DNA of 63,158 nucleotides from PCRC01 sp040384665. Lineage in GTDB: Bacteria > Pseudomonadota > Gammaproteobacteria > Burkholderiales > Burkholderiaceae_C. Numbering within the stretch: position 1 is the stretch's first letter; each line of letters starts with the position of its first letter. The translations under genes and the position numbers were made by a program. Positions 1 to 11,834 of the stretch are shown in pieces. Under the pieces are notes generated by a model. It did no database searches. It saw only the letters and a list, made by a program, of their open reading frames with translations, and had not been told where the DNA came from. The stretch is from contig JAZKIY010000005.1 in the NCBI GenBank assembly GCA_040384665.1, positions 1-63,158 on the forward strand. Reading direction: 5' to 3'.

Positions 1-518
1 TCTTTGATCGTGATCTTCTCATCCGCATAACGGATGCCCTTGCCTTTGTAAGGCTCGGGAGGACGAATCGCACGAATCTCGGCAGCCACCTGACCAACAC
101 GTTGGCGATCAGCACCCTTGATGATCACTTCGGTGGGGGTGGGGGTTGCCACGGTGATGCCAAACGGCATGTCTTTGTTGACCGGGTGCGAGTAACCCAC
201 CGCCAGGTTCAGTTTGGCACCTTGGGCCGCAGCCTTGTAACCCACGCCAACCAGGCTGAGCTTCTTTTCGAAGCCTTTGGTCACACCGACCACCATGTTG
301 TTCACCAGCTGGCGCATGGTGCCACTCATGGCGTTCGCTTCACGCGAGTCGTTGGCAGGCACGAAAGTCAATTTACCGGCGTCAAGCTTGACCGTGACCA
401 GCGGGTTGCTGGCCAGTTTCAGGGAGCCATTGCTGCCCTTCACACTGATCTCTTCTTGCGCCACTGCAATGTCAACCCCAGCGGGGACGACAACAGGCAT
501 TTTTCCAACACGGGACAT
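1..518 (-). CDS. rplF: 50S ribosomal protein L6 (3' end outside window)
   Basis: L6 binds 23S rRNA near the factor-binding site of the large subunit. The reading begins MSRVGKMPVVVPAG and shows the typical L6 C-terminal stretch RPPEPYKGKGIRY just before the window edge, so about 172 residues are visible of a usual 177 and only the last few are missing. The start ATG at 516-518 has a good GGAGAA ribosome binding site immediately upstream. It is the last visible gene of a minus-strand run rplN-rplX-rplE-rpsN-rpsH-rplF, 24 bp after rpsH, in standard spc operon order. Identification is secure. Confidence 0.97.
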   Translation of the reverse strand, partial: MSRVGKMPVVVPAGVDIAVAQEEISVKGSNGSLKLASNPLVTVKLDAGKLTFVPANDSREANAMSGTMRQLVNNMVVGVTKGFEKKLSLVGVGYKAAAQGAKLNLAVGYSHPVNKDMPFGITVATPTPTEVIIKGADRQRVGQVAAEIRAIRPPEPYKGKGIRYADEKITIK

Positions 519-542
519 TTCAGTTTCTCCTAGGCGCCGGGC

Positions 543-938
543 TTAAGCCACGTAGCACAGAACTTCGCCACCGACACCGGTAGCGCGCGCCTTGCGGTCG
601 GTCATCACGCCTTGCGGCGTGGTCACAATCGCCACACCCAGGCCGTTTTGGACCTGAGGAATTGCGTTGCTGCCTTTGTAGACACGCAAGCCAGGGCGGC
701 TGACGCGCTCAATGCGCTCAATCACCGGGCGACCGGCATAGTATTTCAGGGTGATTTCGAGGTCGGCTTTGCCGGCTTCGGACTTGACCTGGAAACTGTC
801 GATGTAGCCTTCGTCTTTCAGCACTTGCGCAATGGCCACCTTCACCTTGGAAGACGGAACCGACACAGTGGCCTTGGCCACCATTTGCGCATTGCGGATG
901 CGTGTCAGCAAATCGGCAATGGGATCACTCATGCTCAT
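543..938 (-). CDS. rpsH: 30S ribosomal protein S8
   Basis: S8 is a primary 16S rRNA-binding protein of the small subunit. In Escherichia coli it also represses the spc operon by binding mRNA near rplE (known for the family, not shown here). The 131-residue product begins MSMSDPIADLLTRIRNAQ and ends with the S8 signature segment GVMTDRKARATGVGGEVLCYVA split over its last residues; full length. It lies between rpsN (21 bp) and rplF (24 bp) in spc operon order. Confidence 0.97.
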   Translation of the reverse strand: MSMSDPIADLLTRIRNAQMVAKATVSVPSSKVKVAIAQVLKDEGYIDSFQVKSEAGKADLEITLKYYAGRPVIERIERVSRPGLRVYKGSNAIPQVQNGLGVAIVTTPQGVMTDRKARATGVGGEVLCYVA

Positions 939-959
939 ATCAAATCTCTCCTGCCTGGC

Positions 960-1265
960 TTACCAACTGGCCTTGACGATGCCGGGAATGTCGCCTGCGA
1001 AGGCCATTTCACGGATCTTGGCGCGGCCGAGGCCGAACTGACGGAATGTGCCGCGTGGGCGACCGGTGATCGCGCAGCGGTTGCGCTGGCGCGTGGGGTT
1101 GGCGTTGCGCGGCAGCTTTTGCAAGCCGAGGCGGGCCAGGGCGCGCTCGTCGTCGCTCTTCTTGGCGTCGTTCGAGGTCGCCTTCAGTTCCGCGTATTTC
1201 TTCGCGTACTTGGCAGCCAGTTTGTCGCGCTTGAGTTCGCGCTGGATCAATGATGCTTTAGCCAC
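960..1265 (-). CDS. rpsN: 30S ribosomal protein S14 (GTG start)
   Basis: S14 helps assemble the 30S head. The product is 101 residues (xAKASLIQRELKRDKLAAKY...), the long zinc-independent form that lacks the CxxC pairs of the short form. The coding frame opens further upstream, but alignment with the family places the start at the GTG at 1263-1265, preceded by GAGGTG; the 18 residues upstream would overlap rplE and are not ribosomal. It sits 8 bp after rplE. The conserved NRCAITGRPRG motif is present near the middle. Confidence 0.95.
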   Translation of the reverse strand: MAKASLIQRELKRDKLAAKYAKKYAELKATSNDAKKSDDERALARLGLQKLPRNANPTRQRNRCAITGRPRGTFRQFGLGRAKIREMAFAGDIPGIVKASW

Positions 1266-1273
1266 ACGGCACC

Positions 1274-1813
1274 TCAGTTCTTGAACGGGAAACGGAAGCC
1301 GGTGAGGAGCGCCTTGCACTCTTCGTCGGTCTTGGCCGTTGTGGTGATGCTGATGTTGAGGCCGCGCAGGGCGTCAACCTTGTCGTACTCGATCTCAGGG
1401 AAAATGATCTGTTCCTTGACACCGATGTTGTAGTTGCCACGGCCATCAAAGGCACGACCGGAGATACCACGGAAATCGCGCACACGGGGCAGCGCGATGG
1501 TGACAAAACGGTCGAGAAACTCGTACATCTTGACGCCACGCAGCGTGACCATGCAACCAATCGGCAGGTCTTCGCGGATCTTGAAACCGGCGATGGCCTT
1601 CTTGGCCTTGGTGACCACAGGCTTCTGGCCTGCGATCTTGGTCATGTCGCCGACGGCGTTGTCCATGACCTTCTTGTCTGCAACCGCCTCGCTCACACCC
1701 ATGTTGAGCGTGATCTTGGTGATGCGTGGAACCTGCATCGGCGAGGTGTAGCTGAACTTTTGGATCAGTTCAGGCGCGATTTTTTCGCGGTAGATTTGCT
1801 GGAGTCGTGCCAT
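1274..1813 (-). CDS. rplE: 50S ribosomal protein L5
   Basis: L5 binds 5S rRNA and contacts the P-site tRNA. The 179-residue protein begins MARLQQIYREKIAPEL, carries the KITLNMGVSEA motif near residue 35 and the FPEIEYDKVDALRGLNI stretch near residue 140, and ends FRFPFKN; this is full family length. It is 13 bp downstream of rplX and in spc operon order. Nothing unusual is visible. Confidence 0.97.
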   Translation of the reverse strand: MARLQQIYREKIAPELIQKFSYTSPMQVPRITKITLNMGVSEAVADKKVMDNAVGDMTKIAGQKPVVTKAKKAIAGFKIREDLPIGCMVTLRGVKMYEFLDRFVTIALPRVRDFRGISGRAFDGRGNYNIGVKEQIIFPEIEYDKVDALRGLNISITTTAKTDEECKALLTGFRFPFKN

Positions 1814-1826
1814 GATTTACTGCCCT

Positions 1827-2147
1827 TCAGGCCGTCTTGATTTCTTCACCGCTGGACTTGAAAACGCGAACGCGTTTGCCGTCAGCAGCCATTTTGATGC
1901 CCACGCGGTCAGCCTTGCCGGTTGCCGCATTGAAGATGGCAACGTTGGACTGGTGAATCGGCATGTTCTTTTCGATGATGCCGCCGGTGATGCCCTTCAT
2001 GGGGTTGGGCTTGGCGTGTTTTTTCACCACGTTGATGCCCTCAACCAGCACATGGGAGTCGCTGGCGCGCAGCGACACGGTGCCGCGCTTGCCTTTGTCG
2101 CGTCCCGCGATGACGATGACTTCGTCGCCTTTGCGAATCTTGTTCAT
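1827..2147 (-). CDS. rplX: 50S ribosomal protein L24
   Basis: L24 initiates 50S assembly by binding the 5' region of 23S rRNA. The 106-residue protein has the KOW-type opening MNKIRKGDEVIVIAGRDKGK and the typical IHQSNVAIFN segment. It starts 9 bp downstream of the rplN stop codon. Full length with an ordinary ATG start. Confidence 0.97.
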   Translation of the reverse strand: MNKIRKGDEVIVIAGRDKGKRGTVSLRASDSHVLVEGINVVKKHAKPNPMKGITGGIIEKNMPIHQSNVAIFNAATGKADRVGIKMAADGKRVRVFKSSGEEIKTA

Positions 2148-2156
2148 GACAGGTCC

Positions 2157-2525
2157 TTACAGAACTTCAGGTGCCAGGGACACGATCTTCATGAACTTTT
2201 CGGTGCGCAGTTCGCGCGTGACCGGTCCGAAGATGCGGGTGCCAATGGGCTCGAGCTTGGCGTTGAGCAACACGGCGGCATTGCCGTCGAATTTCACCAG
2301 CGAGCCGTCTGCACGGCGGATGCCTTTGGCGGTACGCACCACCACGGCACTGTAAATTTCGCCTTTTTTGACGCGACCACGGGGTGCAGCTTCTTTGATG
2401 CTGACCTTGATGACGTCGCCAACGCTGGCATAACGGCGCTTGGAACCGCCGAGCACCTTGATGCACAGGACGGATTTCGCGCCGGTATTGTCGGCCACTT
2501 CTAGCCGGGATTCAGTCTGGATCAT
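2157..2525 (-). CDS. rplN: 50S ribosomal protein L14, first gene of the spc operon here
   Basis: L14 lies at the subunit interface. The 122-residue protein begins MIQTESRLEVADNTGAK and ends FMKIVSLAPEVL, both classical L14 segments. In most bacteria rpsQ lies directly upstream; here about 200 bp of non-coding DNA and then glpD precede it, so rplN is first in this transcription unit. A sigma-70-like promoter lies about 125 bp upstream. Confidence 0.97.
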   Translation of the reverse strand: MIQTESRLEVADNTGAKSVLCIKVLGGSKRRYASVGDVIKVSIKEAAPRGRVKKGEIYSAVVVRTAKGIRRADGSLVKFDGNAAVLLNAKLEPIGTRIFGPVTRELRTEKFMKIVSLAPEVL

Positions 2526-2649
2526 TTCTATATTCCCAACTTGTACCAGCGGGCTTAAAAAGCCAACCGGTCAGTCTTGGGCCCGTCGTCCACGTTGCAA
2601 ACCATTTGCAGCGCTTTTGCTGGGCAGATACATCACCTTTTTAGGGCGA

Positions 2650-2686
2650 AGCCTGCGATTATGGCAGAGTCTTTGAGGGGCGTCAA
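2650..2686 (-). promoter_or_regulatory. Predicted sigma-70 promoter of the rplN-led ribosomal operon
   Basis: On the minus strand a -35 box TTGACG (2681-2686) and a -10 box CATAAT (2658-2663) are separated by exactly 17 bp. Transcription would begin near 2650 and leave an untranslated leader of about 125 nt before rplN. The spacing and both hexamers are close to consensus, as expected for a ribosomal protein operon. I saw no obvious autoregulatory structure in the leader beyond a short GGCTT/AAGCC stem near 2550. Confidence 0.75.
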
Positions 2687-2732
2687 CCGATCTGCAGAAG
2701 AAAATCTGTTGACCGGTGGCGGGGGGCTGCTT

Positions 2733-4330
2733 TCAAGACAGCTGGTAGGTGGCAGCCAGCCTCTGGAAAACACTGGCCGCCGCGCCAGCAGCCACAGAGG
2801 GGCCGATTTCAGCCGCCAGCAGTTCGGCCACCGCAGGAGCGAGCCGTGCGGCCTGGGCGGCGTCCAGAAACAGCAGGCGGGCACGCCGGGCCAACACGTC
2901 TTCTACCGTGCGGGCGTACTCGTGGCGCACGGCAAAACGCACCATGGCCTCGGTCAGGCCGCTACCCAGCACGCGGTCCGCGCCGGGCAACGCCGTCACC
3001 GCCCTGGCTTCGCTGCCGTAGGCGGCCAAGCCGCCGCCCTGGCCGGGCGCTGAAAAGGACGCGCCCGCTGCGCCCACCAGCGGCAGGCTAACCGTCACGC
3101 CTGCCGGGCGCTCGGGCAACAGGCCTTGGTCCATGCAGTGGGCCAGCACGTCTTCGGCCATTGCGCGGTAGGTGGTCCATTTGCCACCGGTCACCGTGAC
3201 CAGCCCGTTGGGGCCGGTGCGCACCGCGTGTTCGCGGCTGATGGCGCGGGTCTGGCCTTTCTGGGGAAAGTCGTCGGGCTTGACCAGTGGCCGCAAGCCC
3301 GCCCAGACGCTCTTCACATCGCTGCGCTGCGGGGGACGCGTGAGGAAACGGCCGGCCTCGGCCAGAATGAATGCCACCTCGTGGGCCAGTGCCTGCGGTT
3401 CGCGGGGAATGGCGTCACCTTGCAGTTCGGGACGGGGCGTGTCGGTGGTGCCAAGCACGGTGTGGCCGAGCCAGGGCAGCGCGAACAGCACCCGGCCGTC
3501 GCGGGTACGGGGCACCAGCATCGCGTGCTGGCCGGGCAAAAACGACGCGTCCAGCACCAGGTGCACACCCTGGCTGGGGCTGACCATGGGCGTGGCGGCG
3601 GTTTCCTGCGCACGCAGACCATCGACCCAGACGCCGGTGGCGTTGACCACGCAGCGCGCCTGCACCGTGTAAGTCTGGCCAGTTTCGGTGTCCTGGCACG
3701 CCAGCCCCGAGACGCGGCCTGCCGTGTGGTGCAGCGCGGTCACCGCACAGTAATTGAGCACCAAGGCGCCCTGCACTGCCGCCGTGCGGGCCAGCGCCAG
3801 CGCCAGACGGGCGTCGTCGAACTGGCCGTCCCAGTACTGGATGCCGCCTGTCAGGCCCTGGGCCTGTACCGTCGGCAAACGGGTTTGCACCTCGGCCGGG
3901 CTCAGCCAGGCGGTGCCGCCCAGGCCCACCGCCGCAGAGGTGCGGCCGGCGAGTGCGTCGTACAGCGCCAGGCCGGTGCCGTAAAAAGGCTTTTCCCACC
4001 AGCGGTAGCAGGGCATCACAAACGGCAGGGGGTGCACCAGGTGGGGCGCGTTGCGCAGCAGCGTGGCGCGTTCGTGCAGGGCCTCGCGCACCAGCGGCAG
4101 GTGGCCTTGCGCGAGGTAGCGCACGCCACCATGCACCAGCTTGGTCGAACGCGACGAGGTGCCTTTGGCGAAGTCGTGCGACTCCAGCAACACCACCCGC
4201 AACCCCCGGGCCGCCGCGTCCAGCGCCACGCCCAGGCCGGTGGCGCCACCGCCGACCACCGCGAGGTCGTAGGGCACCGGCTCGGCCAGGCGGGCCAGCA
4301 GCTCGGCGCGGCGGGTGGGCAAGGGGCTGG

Positions 4331-4334
<4 letters not shown>
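2733..4334 (-). CDS. glpD: Glycerol-3-phosphate dehydrogenase (FAD, aerobic)
   Basis: GlpD oxidises sn-glycerol 3-phosphate to dihydroxyacetone phosphate at the inner membrane and passes electrons to ubiquinone. The 533-residue product starts MTSPLPTRRAELLAR and carries the FAD dinucleotide-binding motif AVVGGGATGLGVALDAAARG near residues 25-44. The segments TSSRSTKLVHGGVRYL and TGGKWTTYRAMAEDV are typical of the family. The start ATG overlaps the stop of glpK by 4 bp (ATGA), so the two are almost certainly co-translated. A longer opening of the same frame upstream is only the out-of-frame shadow of glpK. Confidence 0.95.
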
Positions 4335-5875
<1,541 letters not shown>

Positions 5876-5972
5876 GCCGACAGCCTAGCGCAAACAGGGC
5901 GGTTTGAAGCACCGAATGCGCCTCGGCGCTGCGACAATCGGACCATTCCCACCTGCCACGCCGAGCCCGCCC

Positions 5973-6857
5973 ATGAGCACACCGCCCAAATCCGCCACGC
6001 CCCGCAAAAAAGCCGCCGTCACCGGCGACACGCTGGCTGGCGTGACCCAGTGTGTGGCCTTCATTGGCGGTGGCAACATGGCCAGCGCCATCATTGGCGG
6101 GCTGGTCAAACAAGGCTTGCCGGGCGACCAGATCGACGTGGTGGAGCCGGTGGCCGAAGCGCGCGAGCGGCTGGCACGGCATTACGGTGTGCGCTGCAGC
6201 GCCCAGCCGGGCGAGGCGCTGCAGCGCAGCGAGCTGGTGGTGTGGGCGGTGAAGCCGCAAACCTTCAAGGACGCGGCGCTGCAGAGCCGCTTCTTCACCC
6301 GCAACGCGCTGCACCTGAGCGTGGCCGCCGGCATCCGCTCCGACAGCATTGCCCATTGGCTGGGCACCGAGCGGGTGGTGCGGGCGATGCCCAACACCCC
6401 GTCGCTGATTGGCAAGGGCATGACGGCGCTGTTCGCACGGGCCGGCGTGACCAGCGACGACCAGCGGCTGGTGGCCAAAGTGATTGCCACCACCGGCGAA
6501 CACCTGTGGGTGGCGCAGGAAGCCCAGCTCGACGCGGTGACCGCGCTGTCGGGCTCCGGCCCGGCCTACGTGTTTTATTTCATCGAGGCCATGACGCAGG
6601 CGGGCGCCGAGATGGGCCTGTCGCTGGAGCAGGCCAAGCGGCTGGCGGTGGGCACCTTCATTGGCGCTGGCGAACTGGCCCGCGAATCCAACGAGCCCCC
6701 AGAAATCCTGCGCCAGCGCGTCACCTCCAAGGGCGGCACCACCTACGCGGCCATCACCTCGATGGAGCAGGACGACATCAAGGGCCGCTTCATGAAGGCC
6801 CTGAAAGCGGCGCAGGTGCGTGCCAAGGAGCTGGGCGACGAGTTCGGCGACGCCTGA
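5973..6857 (+). CDS. proC: Pyrroline-5-carboxylate reductase
   Basis: ProC reduces 1-pyrroline-5-carboxylate to proline with NAD(P)H, the last step of proline synthesis. The 294-residue protein has the Rossmann motif AFIGGGNMASAIIGG near residues 28-42, ALSGSGPAYVFYFIEAM and the C-terminal signature SKGGTTYAAI. The frame is open 69 bp further upstream, but that extension is Pro-rich; the ATG at 5973 (MSTPPKSATPRKKAAV) is the likely start, still giving a basic N-terminal tail of about 25 residues before the core. It is divergent from glpK with a short intergenic region. Confidence 0.94.
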   Translation: MSTPPKSATPRKKAAVTGDTLAGVTQCVAFIGGGNMASAIIGGLVKQGLPGDQIDVVEPVAEARERLARHYGVRCSAQPGEALQRSELVVWAVKPQTFKDAALQSRFFTRNALHLSVAAGIRSDSIAHWLGTERVVRAMPNTPSLIGKGMTALFARAGVTSDDQRLVAKVIATTGEHLWVAQEAQLDAVTALSGSGPAYVFYFIEAMTQAGAEMGLSLEQAKRLAVGTFIGAGELARESNEPPEILRQRVTSKGGTTYAAITSMEQDDIKGRFMKALKAAQVRAKELGDEFGDA

Positions 6858-6943
6858 ATTTTTGCGTTTACATTCGGGGGGTTCAGGTCCGATTGCCGGC
6901 CTGGGCGAAGACCCGCCTTTGTTGCACAACCTTAGACCGAACC

Positions 6944-7114
6944 ATGAAAAAACTGCTCTCCGCACTGATCAGTGCCGCCGTCATCGCCATGCCGCTGGCG
7001 GTGGTGTCCACCCCCGCTGCTGCCAAAACCGCAGCCGAAGCCAAGAAGGTCAAGAAAACCGCTGTGAAGAAACACAAGCGCGCCAAGGTGGTCAAGCCCG
7101 CCAGCACGCTGTAA
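6944..7114 (+). CDS. Small basic exported protein, 56 residues
   Basis: Short open frame MKKLLSALISAAVIAMPLAV followed by AAAKTAAEAKKVKKTAVKKH and KRAKVVKPASTL. The first 26 residues form a convincing Sec signal peptide with a cleavage site after Ala-Ala-Ala; the mature part is about 30 residues and one third lysine. It is followed 24 bp downstream by a strong intrinsic terminator, which supports an expressed gene. The family is unknown to me; Lys/Ala-rich exported mini-proteins occur in related bacteria, sometimes annotated as acid-shock-like. No function is assigned. Confidence 0.7.
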   Translation: MKKLLSALISAAVIAMPLAVVSTPAAAKTAAEAKKVKKTAVKKHKRAKVVKPASTL

Positions 7115-7137
7115 ACCGCCGGCCCAGCGCCCGCCCA

Positions 7138-7166
7138 AGCCGCCTGCCACCCAGGCGGCTTTTTTA
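7138..7166. terminator. Intrinsic terminator between the small basic gene and ubiA
   Basis: The perfect stem AGCCGCCTG / CAGGCGGCT with a short loop is followed by TTTTTT on the plus strand. The run of T contains the stop codon of ubiA (minus strand), so the element lies between two convergent genes and terminates at least the plus-strand transcript. Confidence 0.85.
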
Positions 7167-8048
7167 CGCCCCCGTTTGCACCTGCCAACAGCCCAGCGCG
7201 ATGCCGGCAAACAGCGTGGCGCCGATCCAGTGGTTGAGGCGGAAAGCCTGGAAACAACCGCCACGCTCGCGCTGGCGGATCAGCCGGTAGTGCCACAGCA
7301 CCTGCACCGCCACGAGCGTAAACGCTACATAATAAATAGCACTCCAACCAGATTTCACTAGGGCCAGTAGCCAAAAACACATAAAACTGGCGTAAAACAG
7401 CATCACCGCGGGCACGTCCAGCCGACCGAGCGTGATGGCGGAGGTTTTCATGCCGATCTTCAAATCGTCGTCGCGGTCGACCATGGCGTATTCGGTGTCG
7501 TAGGCGAGCACCCAGAACAGGTTGCCGGCGAGCATCAGCCAAGCCACGGGTGGCACCGAGCCCTGTACGGCGGTGAAGGCCATCGGGATGCCGAAGCTGA
7601 AGGCGACCCCCAGCACCGCCTGCGGCATGGCCACAAAGCGCTTGGCGTAGGGGTAGATCAGCGTCACCGCCAGCGCGCCGAACGACCACACGGTGGTGGG
7701 CACGTTGGTGGTCAGCACCAGCGCGAACGCGGCCAGTGCCAGCACCGCACCCACGGCCAACGCCTCTTTCACCGACACCGCACCCGAGGTGACCGGGCGC
7801 TGCGCGGTGCGCTTGACGTGTTTGTCAAAGTCGCGGTCGGCCACGTCGTTGATGCAGCAGCCGGCGCTGCGCATCAGGATGGTGCCCAACGTGAAAACGG
7901 CCAGCAAATGCCAGCCCGGAAACCCGCCCGCCGCGACCCACAGCGCGCTGAGGGTGGGCCACAGCAGCAACAGCCAACCGGCCGGGCGGTCCCAGCGGAT
8001 CAGCTGCAGCCAGAGCGAGAGGCGGGAAGCGCCTCGGGGGGGGGTCAT
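7164..8048 (-). CDS. ubiA: 4-hydroxybenzoate octaprenyltransferase
   Basis: UbiA is an inner-membrane prenyltransferase that joins the polyprenyl chain to 4-hydroxybenzoate in ubiquinone synthesis. The 294-residue protein (MTPPRGASRLSLWLQLIRWD) shows both Asp-rich motifs of the family: NDVADRDFDKHVKRT near residue 75 and YDTEYAMVDRDDDLKIGMKT near residue 195, between hydrophobic helices. The ATG at 8046-8048 overlaps the dps stop (ATGA), which is why it is preferred over an ATG nine codons upstream. A dispersed repeat lies in frame near residues 230-245, encoding ALVKSGWSAI within a membrane helix region. Confidence 0.94.
   Translation of the reverse strand: MTPPRGASRLSLWLQLIRWDRPAGWLLLLWPTLSALWVAAGGFPGWHLLAVFTLGTILMRSAGCCINDVADRDFDKHVKRTAQRPVTSGAVSVKEALAVGAVLALAAFALVLTTNVPTTVWSFGALAVTLIYPYAKRFVAMPQAVLGVAFSFGIPMAFTAVQGSVPPVAWLMLAGNLFWVLAYDTEYAMVDRDDDLKIGMKTSAITLGRLDVPAVMLFYASFMCFWLLALVKSGWSAIYYVAFTLVAVQVLWHYRLIRQRERGGCFQAFRLNHWIGATLFAGIALGCWQVQTGA
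7321..7372 (+). repeat. Dispersed repeat copy R2, inside ubiA
   Basis: CGCTACATAATAAATAGC followed by CCAGATTTCACTAGGGCCA. It shares 17 contiguous bases (CCAGATTTCACTAGGGC) with copy R1 in glpK. It encodes ALVKSGWSAI in the ubiA frame, nearly the same peptide as R1 in GlpK although the two proteins are unrelated. Confidence 0.75.
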
Positions 8049-8560
8049 TCCTCCAGGAGGGAGCGGAGCATCCAAGCCGTTTGTTCGTGCACCGTGAGGC
8101 GCTGCGTGAGCAGGTCAGCGGTCGGTTCGTCACCGGCTTTGTCGGCCAGCGGAAACAGCGCGCGGGCGGTGCGTGCCACGGCCTCGTGGCCCTGCACCAG
8201 GATGCGGACCATCTCCAGCGCCTTGGGTGGCTCGGTCGGCGCGTCGGGCACCGAGGCCAGCTTGGCGAACTGGGCATACGAGCCGGGCGCCGGGTGGCCG
8301 AGTGAGCGGACACGTTCGGCCACCGGGTCGACCGCGTTCCAGAGTTCGGTGTACTGCGCCATGAACATGGTGTGCAGTGTGTTGAACATCGGGCCGGTGA
8401 CGTTCCAGTGGAAATTGTGGGTGGTGAGGTAGAGCGTGTAGGTGTCGGCCAGCAGGTGGCTCAGGCCCTTGGCAATGGCGGCACGGTCTTTCTCGCTGAT
8501 GCCAATGTTGATGGGCGGGGCACTGGGAGTGGACGTGGTTTTGGGGGTGGCTTTGGCCAT
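8045..8560 (-). CDS. dps: Dps-family ferritin-like DNA protection protein
   Basis: Dps dodecamers oxidise and store iron with peroxide and protect DNA. The 171-residue protein has the family core: LADTYTLYLTTHNFHWNVTG with the ferroxidase His residues near 45-52, and DPVAERVRSLG supplying the Asp/Glu ligands. The tail AKATPKTTSTPSAPP at the N-terminus is Lys/Pro/Thr-rich and could contact DNA (inference). The gene lies directly downstream of oxyR, which controls dps in many bacteria, and overlaps ubiA by 4 bp. The 102 bp upstream gap could hold its own promoter. Confidence 0.92.
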   Translation of the reverse strand: MAKATPKTTSTPSAPPINIGISEKDRAAIAKGLSHLLADTYTLYLTTHNFHWNVTGPMFNTLHTMFMAQYTELWNAVDPVAERVRSLGHPAPGSYAQFAKLASVPDAPTEPPKALEMVRILVQGHEAVARTARALFPLADKAGDEPTADLLTQRLTVHEQTAWMLRSLLEE

Positions 8561-8662
8561 GGTTGTTGTCCTTCTGTCGGGTTTCTAGAAAACCGTTTTA
8601 CTGTAGCGCAAGCGGGCGTTTGACCGCGCCATCTGGTGGCTTGCCCCGGTGTCAGCGCGGGC

Positions 8663-9631
8663 CTACGACAGCCGCTTCACGCCCGGCAACTCGCAGGCGT
8701 AAATGGCGTTGCGCAGCGCGGCAATGGCCTCGTAGCGGGTGAAGCTGCGGCGCCACACCAGCACCACCCGGCGGGTGGGCGGTGCGCCACCGTCTTTGTC
8801 GCGGATTGGCAGGTACTTGATGTAGCCGTCGTCGCCCACCTTCTTGCGTTTGGGCTTGGGGGCCAGCGCCTCGGCCGGTACGCCCAGGCGCGGCACCAGC
8901 GTGACGCCCATGCCGGCCGCCACCATGTACTTGATGGTCTCCAGCGACGAGCCTTCGAAGCTTTTGCGGATGCCATCGGCGTCGCTGGAAAAGCGCGCGA
9001 ACTCGGGGCAGACCTCCAGCACGTGGTCGCGGAAACAGTGCCCGCTGCCGAGCAGCAACATGGTCTCGCTTTTCAGTTCGGCCGAGGTGATGCTGTCCTG
9101 CGCGGCCAGCGGGTGTTTGATGGGCACGGCGGCCATGAAGGGCTCGTCAAACAGCGGCGCGGTGGCCAGCCCGGTGTCGGGGAAGGGCTCGGCCATGATG
9201 GCGGCGTCGATCTCGCCGGTGCGCAGCATGTCCAGCAGCTTCACCGTGAAGTTCTCCTGCAGCATCAGCGGCATTTGCGGCGTGCGCTGGATGACCTGGC
9301 CCACCAGGGCGGGCAACAGGTAAGGGGCGATGGTGTAGATCACGCCCAGCCGCAGCGGGCCAGCCAGCGGGTCTTTGCCGCGCTTGGCGATTTCCTTGAT
9401 GTTGGCGGCCTGCTCCAACACGCTTTGCGCCTGCCGCACGATGTCTTCGCCCAGCGGGGTGACGGTGACCTCGGAGGCAGCACGCTCGAACAGCTTGACT
9501 TCCAGTTCGTCTTCCAGCTTCTTGATCGCCACCGACAGCGTGGGCTGCGAGACGTAGCAGGCCTCGGCCGCCTTGCCAAAGTGTTTTTCTCTGGCAACGG
9601 CAACGATGTATTTGAGTTCGGTGAGGGTCAT
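8663..9631 (-). CDS. oxyR: Peroxide-sensing LysR-type regulator OxyR
   Basis: OxyR activates peroxide defence genes when two cysteines form a disulfide. The 322-residue protein starts MTLTELKYIVAVAREKHFGK, with a LysR helix-turn-helix in residues 15-40 (KAAEACYVSQPTLSVAIKKL). The redox loop GSGHCFRDHVLEVC places its cysteines at residues 199 and 208, the same numbers as the reactive pair in E. coli OxyR. It lies 6 bp downstream of recG and 102 bp upstream of dps. The recG-oxyR order is common in Burkholderiales as far as I recall. Confidence 0.95.
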   Translation of the reverse strand: MTLTELKYIVAVAREKHFGKAAEACYVSQPTLSVAIKKLEDELEVKLFERAASEVTVTPLGEDIVRQAQSVLEQAANIKEIAKRGKDPLAGPLRLGVIYTIAPYLLPALVGQVIQRTPQMPLMLQENFTVKLLDMLRTGEIDAAIMAEPFPDTGLATAPLFDEPFMAAVPIKHPLAAQDSITSAELKSETMLLLGSGHCFRDHVLEVCPEFARFSSDADGIRKSFEGSSLETIKYMVAAGMGVTLVPRLGVPAEALAPKPKRKKVGDDGYIKYLPIRDKDGGAPPTRRVVLVWRRSFTRYEAIAALRNAIYACELPGVKRLS

Positions 9632-9637
9632 GCGCGT

Positions 9638-11746
<2,109 letters not shown>

Positions 11747-11834
11747 GGGACAATTCTGCCTGTCTTATCCCAAGGCAACCCCCTGGGACACCCCTTCATT
11801 CCACTTGGTACGGGTTCGTCCGACCCTCAAGCCC

